Below the pieces are notes generated by a model. That model ran no database searches and was not told the DNA's origin. It worked only from the letters and a program-made list of their open reading frames with translations. Shown here one piece after another: positions 1 to 9,399 of a DNA stretch of 64,000 nucleotides (its first letter is position 1; the number at the start of each line of letters is the position of its first letter). The stretch lies in NCBI RefSeq assembly GCF_028554725.1, contig NC_071667.1, positions 15,545,501 through 15,609,500 on the forward strand. The letters run 5' to 3'. The translations under genes and the position numbers were made by a program. This stretch comes from Zeugodacus cucurbitae. Its lineage: Eukaryota; Arthropoda; Insecta; Diptera; Tephritidae.

Positions 1-479
1 GATTGTACCTTCTCTGTTTAGCTCTGCAGCTCTTATAATTTTTTCCAGCATCAGGTTAAAGAAGTAGCACGATAGTGAGTCACCTTGTCTGAAACCTCGT
101 TTGGTATCGAACGGCTCGGAGAGGTTCTTCCCAATCATCACGGAGCTTTTGGTGTTGCTCAACGTCAATTTACACAGCCGTATTAGTGTCAAAAGGGGGG
201 TGTCTCATCCGAGGCTTTCGTCGATTTTTCATTGGTACTTCGTTTTTATGTGGTGGGTCCCAAGCCCTACGCACAACCGCATAAGCGGGCTTCGCCTTCT
301 CACTTTAGCTCGCCTTCAAACGGATGTATGTTGGCTACCCAGAGGATATTTGGTCTAAAACCGGAAGTCGTGAGCTGCTTGAACCATGTGGAGAAGAATC
401 GTTTCTGTTCACTCCCAAGTGAATGACAATCAAAAACTTTCCTCACTTGCGTGAACTTCTATACATGATCCCATCCTCC
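1..479 (-). mobile_element. RTE-like non-LTR retrotransposon, internally deleted copy 1 (runs off window start)
   Basis: Read on the minus strand, this starts at 479 with the 5' end shared with the copy at 28224 (GGAGGATGGGATCATG) and runs through the 5' leader to about 190. There it jumps directly into the reverse transcriptase domain (1 to about 188), matching 23348-23538 of the 21136 copy. About 1.9 kb, covering all of the endonuclease and the first part of the reverse transcriptase, is therefore missing. The rest lies beyond the window edge. It cannot encode a working protein. The 5' end abuts a minus-strand fragment of the ACAAGTAAGG repeat. Family assignment rests on base-by-base similarity to the two other copies in this window. 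Confidence 0.85.
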
Positions 480-496
480 ATCCTCCCAATGATATG

Positions 497-880
497 TTGG
501 GGAAATAGGCCAAATCGCTTCACAACCACGCCAGAACCAGAACTTTGAATACGATCTGAATCGTTAACTTTACAATATATAAAGTAAGCACTAGTGAAGA
601 TATCGATGCAGAACTTTGCACAAATACTACCTTTATAGTGTGGCAGCCCCATTCTAAAAATCGCCGAAATCGGACCATAGGTTTTCAAGACCCCATTAAT
701 CGAACATGAGGACCTCTAACCTAATATTATGGTTTCCAACTTTCAATGGACTTTATACAATATATATGACGAAAATGTGGGTTTAATTGTATATTATATA
801 ATATAAACAAAGTTAAATAAATAAATTGCGAGAATATAAAATGTTCGGTTACACCCGAACTTAGCCGTTCCTTACTTGTT
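497..880 (-). repeat. ACAAGTAAGG repeat, 5' fragment (copy A)
   Basis: The reverse complement starts AACAAGTAAGGAACGGCTAA at 880, followed by the family hairpin GTTCGGGTGTAACCGAAC and TTTTATATTCTCGCAATT. It then follows the copy at 46502 closely, down to the motif GCGGTTGTGAAGCGATTTGG near 510. The 3' two thirds are missing; the RTE copy at 1-479 lies at the break. Non-coding. Confidence 0.8.
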
Positions 881-2527
881 AATGAGTGCATATATACAGG
901 AACTATATCAGATATATAAATGCATTCATCAATGCATGGATTGGAATAATCATCGCCATTTTGCTTCATTTATGGTCATTTGTACAACTAAGCGTGGAAG
1001 CAACTGTATTCTGAGAGTACACGTAAGAGTTCCTTAGCGATGCTTTGTTCCCTTAGTTTCCTTCTTCTTTCCACGTACTTCTACCCATTTAGTAGCTGGC
1101 GGCAGTTTGCAATTGTTAATCCGCGATTGCTACAACTACAATTACTAAAAGCATTTTATTTCGCTGATGCTGTTATACGCCCTTACGCGATGCAGCTGTG
1201 TCTTCGTTACGCTCGGGCGTCCTTGGCAGCTTAACTGATGTTGTGAGTTGTTTGCTGTTATAGGTATAAATGAGTTGGTATACGTTCGTGTTTCTACTTT
1301 TTCCTCTGCGGTTTCTCGTATATTTGTTGCTTCACTCGCTTGCCTGTTTACTTTTTACTTTTTACGTTTACTCTTTATTTTTAATTTTACTCAAATTTTT
1401 TTCCAGCACATTCACATTCAACTCTTACGAAATGCACTCAACTGCATAGCAAACCTGTGCGGTTGCGGTGGGTCGGCGTGTGCGCCTGCAGCTATTTTGC
1501 ATTAGACCGAGCAGCGGATTACTGAGCTAGGTGTGCATAAAATTACGAGTGGTTGGAAAACAAAACAAAGTGTAAGTAAATAAAATAAATTTAAATAAAG
1601 TGAAACACTGTCTTCCACTAGAAGAATGCAAGTCCCGCCTTATTTCACATTTTTCTTTATTATTTTTCCAACTTTCTTGCTATTATGCTGATTTTTTCAT
1701 TTATCATTTTAGTCTACTCTGTCAGAGTATTTCTGCATTTTTTTCCGCCATACACTTCAGTTCGGCTCGCACGCTGGCACGGTTAATCCTCTAGGCACTA
1801 CTAGAAGAAAGGCGGTAAACCAAAAGACTGCAAAGCACCAGGTAACCTCTCGCTATCAAGTTTGATTTGAGTTTTTTTTGCGTTTTTTGAAGAAAATTGG
1901 TTTGCCTTAAAACTTAAAAAAAAATTAAAATGCTTGCTAGGTGGGAGCAGCTAAACTTTTGCGGCGTTTCGCAAGTCTTGAGTGCGCTGCGTTATCCTTG
2001 AAGCAGATCAAGTGGGACTTAGCGGCCAGCAAAAACAAAAAACTAAAGCGCATAGTCTACACGTTTTTCTGTTGTTGTTGTTTTGGCAATACCTATATTA
2101 AAAATTTTCTGTTTCAAACAGAACTTGAGGCCACTCAACCTACGAAAGTTGCATGCAGTTGTATGAGAAAGCAAATAAGAAAAAACTAAACTAAACTGTA
2201 CTCCTCACCGCTGAACTCAATTCGACGTGCAACTAAGCGTTTTTTACACTTCTGACATTGCACGGATTTACTCCCGTCTCCTTTGTGCATTTGTATTTGT
2301 TTTATTTCTTTAACGTAGTAACATTTTTGATAAATGAACTCAGGTTTCAACAGTTTGGCCGCCTGCAGTTTTTTGCTACATTCCCCTTGCCAATAAAGCT
2401 GAGAAATCAATTTGCCCGCCTGTTCTTGCATGGGAAATTAGCGGTGAATGTGCAACATAGCGTAGACCCAGGGCCATATGTTTTCCAACTCTGCCAGCAT
2501 TTCACTTTTATTTAATTTTTCAATTTG
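881..2527. other. Unassigned AT-rich sequence
   Basis: Only short ORFs (85 residues or fewer) rich in Phe, Leu and Lys are present, with no recognisable domain. Between about 1190 and 1500 there is a slightly GC-richer patch (TGCGGTTGCGGTGGGTCGG near 1458). No terminal repeats or transposase remnants were recognised. It could be intronic or intergenic host DNA. Confidence 0.4.
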
Positions 2528-2529
2528 TA

Positions 2530-3470
2530 AAGGGTGATTTTTTAAGAGCTTGATAACTTTTTTAAAAAAAAAAACGCATAAAATGCAAAATCTCATCGGT
2601 TCTTTATTTGAAACGTTAGATTGGTTCATGACATTTACTTTTTGAAGATAATTTCATTTAAATGTTGACCGCGGCTGCGTCTTAGGTGGTCCATTCGGAA
2701 AGTCCAATTTTGGGCAACTTTTTCGAGCATTTCGGCCGGAATAGCCCGAATTTCTTCGGAAATGTTGTCTTCCAAAGCTGGAATAGTTGCTGGCTTATTT
2801 CTGTAGACTTTAGACTTGACGTAGCCCCACAAAAAATAGTCTAAAGGCGTTAAATCGCATGATCTTGGTGGCCAACTTACGGGTCCATTTCTTGAGATGA
2901 ATTGTTCTCCGAAGTTTTCCCTCAAAATGGCCATAGAATCGCGAGCTGTGTGGCATGTAGCGCCATCTTGTTGAAACCACATGTCAACCAAGTTCAGTTC
3001 TTCCATTTTTGGCAACAAAAAGTTTGTTAGCATCGAACGATAGCGATCGCCATTCACCGTAACGTTGCGTCCAACAGCATCTTTGAAAAAATACGGTCCA
3101 ATGATTCCACCAGCGTACAAACCACACCAAACAGTGCATTTTTCGGGATGCATGGGCAGTTCTTGAACGGTTTCTGGTTGCTCTTCACCCCAAATGCGGC
3201 AATTTTGCTTATTTACGTAGCCATTCAACCAGAAATGAGCCTCATCGCTGAACAAAATTTGTCGATTTGTCGATTTTTCGATTTGTCGAACCGAACACTG
3301 ATTTTGGTAATAAAATTCAATGATTTGCAAGCGTTGCTCGTTAGTAAGTCTATTCATGATGAAATGTCAAAGCATACTGAGCATCTTTCTCTTTGACACC
3401 ATGTCTGAAATCCCACGTGATCTGTCAAATACTAATGCATGAAAATCCTAACCTCAAAAAAATCACCCGT
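2530..3470 (-). mobile_element. Mariner-like element, internally deleted (copy 1)
   Basis: A 941-bp element flanked by TA dinucleotides (2528-2529 and 3471-3472), the target duplication of the IS630/Tc1/mariner superfamily. The ends share GGGTGATTTTTT as terminal inverted repeat: AAGGGTGATTTTTT on the left, and ACGGGTGATTTTTT when the right end is reverse complemented. It carries one ORF on the minus strand for a transposase that lacks most of its DNA-binding half. A very similar element lies in the opposite orientation at 6519-7430. Confidence 0.93.
2635..3357 (-). CDS. Mariner-like transposase lacking its DNA-binding domain
   Basis: A 240-residue ORF inside the element at 2530-3470. Residues 1-24 (MNRLTNEQRLQIIEFYYQNQ...) are the first helix-turn-helix of this insect mariner-related family. 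An in-frame deletion then jumps to the catalytic core. Visible DDD residues are D38 in FSDEAHFW, D about 131 in QQDGATCH and D about 168 in SCDLTPLDYFLWG, with 36 residues between the second and third as I count them. Family members are usually around 340 residues, so about 100-140 residues (rest of the HTH region and linker) are missing. The junction at 3264-3298 shows reiterated CGACAAATCG-type sequence, like filler from a break repair. It could fold as a catalytic domain but is unlikely to bind its own ends. Whether it is expressed is unknown. Confidence 0.85.
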   Translation of the reverse strand: MNRLTNEQRLQIIEFYYQNQCSVRQIEKSTNRQILFSDEAHFWLNGYVNKQNCRIWGEEQPETVQELPMHPEKCTVWCGLYAGGIIGPYFFKDAVGRNVTVNGDRYRSMLTNFLLPKMEELNLVDMWFQQDGATCHTARDSMAILRENFGEQFISRNGPVSWPPRSCDLTPLDYFLWGYVKSKVYRNKPATIPALEDNISEEIRAIPAEMLEKVAQNWTFRMDHLRRSRGQHLNEIIFKK

Positions 3471-3472
3471 TA

Positions 3473-6400
3473 TTTATTTTACAAATTTTTCGCCGAAAAT
3501 GTCTGAGTATTCCCTTCAGCAAAACATTGCTTTATTGCATCTACATTTGTTTGCTGTAAGCAATAAACTTATGATAACGGTGCTTCTAGTATTATATGAA
3601 ATTTAGATTTTATTAACATGTACACCCCGTCCTTGTTTTCCCTGACTGCTTCTTTTTGTATCTTTTTTAAATATTTTGGGCTCTTAAACCACCTCAGAAC
3701 ATATTTTTTGACAAGTAAAGACTACGCAATAAATTTCTAATGCAATACCGCTTCAATAGAACTCTTACTATGGTTCAAAGAGCCAAAGCTTTAAATGTAA
3801 GTATTAAATTATTTGAGTTCTGGAAGTTTATCACACGTATCACGAGCTTTGGAATTAGAATTTAACTTAATGGAAGTGAAGTAATGGTTACACTCCGATA
3901 TTTTGGATCTATCTGCCATCAAGTGAGACTTCAACCAAGAGCAAAGCATTTCGAATAAAGGATACAAAAACACTATCGCAAGAGTCAAGTCCTAATACCG
4001 TTACACAACCATACATACATTATAGTTCATAAGAAGAAAGAAAAAGCAAATCACATCATTCTGTTATATAGATGCATCCATACATATATGTACATATGAA
4101 TAATGCTATTATTTTCACTTTTACTTTCAATTTTTGTTGTTTATCATTTTAATTTAGTTGATTTATTTTCGCTTCTAGTTGCATGCATTTTTTGCCAATG
4201 TCAACAGCGCAGTCAAACGACCGCACTCATTAGATGTACTTTATTTTCATTCATCTTCGCCGCTATTTCCGCTCTTAAGGGTATAGCGTCAGCTAATTAT
4301 ATCCAACAGGAGAATAATAACTTGCAGTATACATTTATACCGCAAATATATATATCTTAGTATATATACGTTTTTCCGGACATATGCCATCGCCTCTGCA
4401 AGCGCCGCACATCTGCTTTGAATTAAGCACGGCACATCCTGTTCCACTGCCCTTGAAGCTCTTTGCAGAGCAAATGCATCATTTACGCGAAAGCAAGAAA
4501 ATAAGACTCTTACAAAGAAATGTATAAAAAGTAAAACAACGCTGAGGACGGAATAAATGCAGATAATCGTTGAAAAATTAACCACAGGAGAAGAATTTTC
4601 TTATAATTCACGCTTTTGAGAGCACTTCATGAGCAATGCAAGGAGCTTTATTTAAGAGCATTACGTTGTCAAAAACACTTGAACACTCTACAATCTTGAG
4701 CGCATTAAGCGTATTTTTTAATTAAATTGCAATTTAATATCCATTCTGAAGAGCGCAAAAATTGAGCAGCCACAGGATGAAACGCAAGTGCAAAATTAAT
4801 ATTGTGAAGGAGAGCAAAGGTTTGGGAGTAGTGAGGGTAAAACTCATTAAAATTTTCTTGTCATAATTTTATACGAAATAAAAATGCTTTGTTTTTAATT
4901 TAAAATATGTAACAGCTGTTTTTGGATTATAATATATATATTTTAATTGTGTTGTGTTGGAATTGGATCCCCATCTATTTATTTCCATAGGAGCTTTTAA
5001 TCCAATGCCAATCTACTATAATGTATTTACTAATATACTATTAACCATTTACCATTTTTATGGTAATATTCTCTTGGCTATTTATTTAGTTATGTTATTT
5101 CTGATGATAGCTCAAAAAATTTTGATGATTTTCTTAGGACAATTTGTCGAGTTTTAAAGCATTTACACCATAAAATTATAAGTGGATTGAAAAAAATGCT
5201 TGAGAATTATTGTTAGTACATACTTAATCTGGGAATATGACTTTGGAAGCGCCGCTTTTTTATACTTTATTATACTGGCGAAATCTTGATAAAGACCAAT
5301 ATTTACAGAAATACTTACCTGCAGTTATAGTAAAAGCTCTTATCAGAATTTGAAACTCGAAATAGAATAAAGTAAACATCAATAAGTACAAAACATTCAA
5401 ACATAAAACTGTGGCAAAGAAAATATAAGATTTTAACACGATTATTGAAAGGCGTAGCAAGAAAACATGAAACATGAAAACATGAAAACATTTAGATAAG
5501 CGAATGTCATTCACTTCACTTTGAGCACATGTCTCATTAAAAACGAAAATAAATCAAGTCGGGCACAGACAGGCGGCAGAGATTTAAAACATATTTTATT
5601 ATACATTTTAGTTATAAATTTTTAATAACCCTTCAATATGTTACCCTGGGTATAATGTTTTTAATTACTCAACGGTGGTTTGTAATAATCAATGGTTGTT
5701 TTCAAGAATGAAAACTAATAGAAACATTTATAGGGTTAAATATAATAAAATTATATGGTTAGTAAAAGCTTGACATTAAATATGGGCGAAATAAAACGGA
5801 ATAAACAGAGAGAGAAATATGTAACCCTTAATTTTCTATTTAAGAAGGCTTTAAAGCTTTTGAATAGTGATTATTGAAAATTAAAAGTAAATATATAATA
5901 TATTATTGCAAACCGCTGTAGATATTTGTTAATATTATCGAGTGCCTCATATATCCAACAACTTTGTAAAAAGTGTGAAATATTTCATCAATTCATTCAA
6001 TATTTCAAATATTTGCAAGTTACTTGAGTTTCGAATGTTTTTGAAGTGATGTGCGATGTTGAATTCTAACTTACTTGATCTCAATTACAAGCCGTTTACT
6101 CGATTTTTTATACTGCAACATTTGGTCACTAACCTCGTTTTTACCGCTGCTTGCTCAAACCCATTTGGTTTTGATACCGTCTGAGCTTGATCGCCCCCAA
6201 GACGATAATCATTTCAGTGGATTGCGAAAATTGTTATTTATTATGTATTGTGATTGTAGAAATAAATTTTGAGTAAACTTGGAAGTGAAAGCTTTCAAAT
6301 AAAATCAATATCGTTAACTTTGGTCATAGAAATTCCATGAAAATATAGTTTATTTATCAAATTTTAATACATGAGCACTTTCTGTTATAGTTTTAGTCGT

Positions 6401-6516
6401 GTTTTTCATTGAGCGATTGAAGACACTCGTATTTAACCCAAACAATGTTTTTTTGAAACCTTATATTTTTGAAAGGTTTATTAAAAATTAATGGTTATTA
6501 TAATTTGATATAAAGG
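3473..6516. other. Unassigned AT-rich sequence between the two mariner copies
   Basis: This 3-kb spacer separates the inverted mariner-like copies. ORFs are at most 98 residues and low in complexity, and none resembles a known domain. No terminal repeats were recognised. If the flanking copies paired, this stretch would be the loop of a very large hairpin. Confidence 0.4.
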
Positions 6517-6518
6517 TA

Positions 6519-7430
6519 ACGGGTGATTTTTTTGAGGTTAGGATTTTCATGCATTAGTATTTGACAGATCACGTGGGATTTCAGACATGGTGTCAAAGAG
6601 AAAGATGCTCAGTATGCTTTGACATTTCATCATGAATAGACTTACTAACGAGCAACGCTTGCAAATCATTGAATTTTATTACCAAAATCAGTGTTCGGTT
6701 CGAAATGTGTTTCGCGCTTTTTTATCGACAAATTTTGTTCAGCGATGAGGCTCATTTCTGGTTGAATGGCTACGTAAATAAGCAAAATTGCCGCATTTGG
6801 GGTGAAGAGCAACCAGAAGCCGTTCAAGAACTGCCCATGCATCCCGAAAAATGCACTGTTTGGTGTGGTTTGTACGCTGGTGGAATCATTGGACCGTATT
6901 TTTTCAAAGATGCTGTTGGACGCAACGTTACGGTGAATGGCGATCGCTATCGTTCGATGCTAACAAACTTTTTGTTGCCAAAAATGGAAGAACTGAACTT
7001 GGTTGACATGTGGTTTCAACAAGATGGCGCTACATGCCACACAGCTCGCGATTCTATGGCCATTTTGAGGGAAAACTTCGGAGAACAATTCATCTCAAGA
7101 AATGGACCCGTAAGTTGGCCACCAAGATCATGCGATTTAACGCCTTTAGACTATTTTTTGTGGGGCTACGTCAAGTCTAAAGTCTACAGAAATAAGCCAG
7201 CAACTATTCCAGCTTTGGAAGACAACATTTCCGAAGAAATTCGGGCTATTCCGGCCGAAATGCTCGAAAAAGTTGCCCAAAATTGGACTTTCCGAATGGA
7301 CCACCTAAGACGCAGCCGCGGTCAACATTTAAATGAAATTATCTTCAAAAAGTAAATGTCATGAACCAATCTGAAATTTTATGCGTTTTTTTTTTAAAAA
7401 AAGTTATCAAGCTCTTAAAAAATCACCCTT
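6519..7430 (+). mobile_element. Mariner-like element, internally deleted (copy 2)
   Basis: A 912-bp element with TA target duplication (6517-6518 and 7431-7432) and the same terminal inverted repeats as the copy at 2530-3470, but in the opposite orientation. Compared with copy 1 it has a different internal deletion end point and lacks about 33 bp of the 3' untranslated region near 7372. The first 24 transposase codons from the ATG at 6632 run out of frame into a stop at about 6746, so the HTH start and the catalytic core are no longer in one frame. Confidence 0.93.
6669..7355 (+). pseudogene. Mariner-like transposase, catalytic core only
   Basis: A 228-residue ORF whose first 18 or so residues are read in a frame unrelated to the family start; family sequence begins at about FYRQILFSDEAHFW. 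The three catalytic aspartates are present in FSDEAHFW, QQDGATCH and SCDLTPLDYFLWG. The core differs from the copy at 2635-3357 by only one recognised substitution (EEQPEA versus EEQPET). The true family start, MNRLTNEQRL at 6632, is frameshifted relative to the core by the internal deletion. I treat it as a pseudogene because neither start gives an intact DNA-binding domain. Confidence 0.8.
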
Positions 7431-7453
7431 TAATTATACCGTGAACACTTTAA

Positions 7454-8090
7454 GGGGTACATGGGTTTTGTCGGGTAAAAAACGGTATATTTTCAATTTT
7501 TTTTTGTTTGTAATAAGTATTCATTTTATTCAAACTTTTTTATGTTTTATAGATACATATTTAAAGAATAATTTCTGAAATTTAAAAAAAAAAAAAAAAA
7601 AATAAAGCTCCTCCATTGTGACGTTATTTCCGGGGACCCCTCATCCAAAATGAAAAAAACAAAAATAAGTGTTTTAGGAAAGACCATAAACTCGAACTTG
7701 CACGAAGAAAAAAAAAGGAAGTAAAAATTGGAATTTTAGTAAACATTTTTCCAAAAAAAAAAATTTTGGTCAAATTTGCTTGACATTTTTTTTTTTTTAA
7801 GTTGTAATTCAAAAAAAGAAGAAAGCCTTCGTTTAAGTACGAGTAAATTGTATCTCGATCAGCTGTGCAAAATTATCGAGAACATTTGACTACCGACTTT
7901 GAAAACACGGTTCCGAGAAAAAAGCGTTTAAAGTTTTGAGTAACAATAATACGTGGCTTGGAGCACACACCTTCTAAAGGCTGTATCTCCGAAACTATTA
8001 TTCGGATCGACTTAAAACTTTACGATAAGATTCTAGAGATATTGTAAGCAAAAAAAACCTTTTTTGAACCCACGAAACCCATGTAACCCC
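7454..8090. mobile_element. TTAA-flanked inverted-repeat MITE (piggyBac-like target)
   Basis: TTAA occurs at both edges (7450-7453 and 8091-8094). Immediately inside are inverted repeats: GGGGTACATGGGTTTTGT on the left, and GGGGTTACATGGGTTTCGT when the right end is reverse complemented (one indel and one mismatch). The 637-bp interior is non-coding, with long A and T runs (7584-7601 and 7790-7799). TTAA target duplication is typical of the piggyBac superfamily, but no transposase is present, so the assignment is by target site only. It starts about 20 bp after the mariner copy ends. Confidence 0.7.
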
Positions 8091-8094
8091 TTAA

Positions 8095-9397
8095 TTGTGC
8101 TATCAAAATAAAAAGTTATTGTTTTTTCCATAGTTATCGCACATATTTCCATTACGATTTCCATTGTCCTTTTGATAAAATAATAATAAGGTAGTAATGG
8201 TTCTTTCTACGGTCGACTGTACACGTATTCCCGCAAAACAAAATTAGTTTCAGTTTAATTATCCAGTCAAAATCTCCGCGGTAAATTTGTGTTGTAATTT
8301 TTGCATTTATGTAAGTTTTCCGTGTATTTCCCTAAATTTTTCCTGCGTTTCATGTTCATTCCCCTTTCGAGCATGACACTATTAGTATTCAAATGGAGGG
8401 GACATCACACTATGAAGTGTCACGTGCCACATGCCTCAAGCTAAACAATCTCTGATTTTATTTTGGGAAAATATAATGTATAAGCAAATATTTTTTGCTT
8501 ATACTTTTACCGTTGTTAGGTAAGAACTTTATTTGCTTAACTGAGCGCCAATTTGTTGTTTATTCTCGCAGAAGTGAATTTGAGAATTCGCATTTTGGCA
8601 TGATATACATATATTTCGTCTAAGATATGTATGTGAATGTGTAATCCTGTAAGTTTTCGGTAGATAATATTAAAAAATTTTTAGTCGATATTATACTTTA
8701 GTTTTAGAAAAAATAAGCTAAGATTCAATTCAACTTGACCACTTAAAGTAATGTTTTCTCAAAGAAATAGACCAATTTGATTTTAGGTCCATTACATATA
8801 ACTTAAAGACGTATAAAAAAACCGAATGCTTGAAAATTGCATAATAAAATGAATTAAATATAGTTTCACTGTAGATATTTGCAACGGAATATTGATAAAA
8901 ATCTCAAATCTTCAATTTCTGCAACATTTTCTTACTAAATGGTAAAAGTGGCTTCGGCAAAAGTTTTACAGATTTAAACCATATTCTGTAAGTTTTTCAT
9001 AAGAAAACTCCACATACAGTGGAACAGCTTGCGAAAATATCAACAATCTCTATGCAAATGACAAATCCCCTCCAGTAAATACGCTTTTATCCAAAGGCTT
9101 TGCTTTTTCCCCAAGTTGCATGCACTTGGTTGCTCAAATTAGTGCAACAACCGCAAAGCATGCAACATGCTATAATCTCCAATGTGCATATGCAACAAAT
9201 CCACAACCCACAGAGACTGTCTGTCTGCAGAAAATGCCGCGGTTGCGCGGCACAGCTCAACAAGAATTACTTCTTACAAATAAGATTACATATTTATGTA
9301 TGTGTGATATTCGTATGGACTATCAGCTACTTGCGCAAAAATATAAATATTTTTATGTGCAAATTTACATAACTAAGTAGCAGTAAAGAAAAATAAA
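8095..9397. other. Unassigned AT-rich sequence
   Basis: Nothing recognised: two overlapping ORFs of 90 and 86 residues at 9100-9380 have no familiar domain, and no terminal repeats were seen. Confidence 0.35.
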
Positions 9398-9399
9398 TA

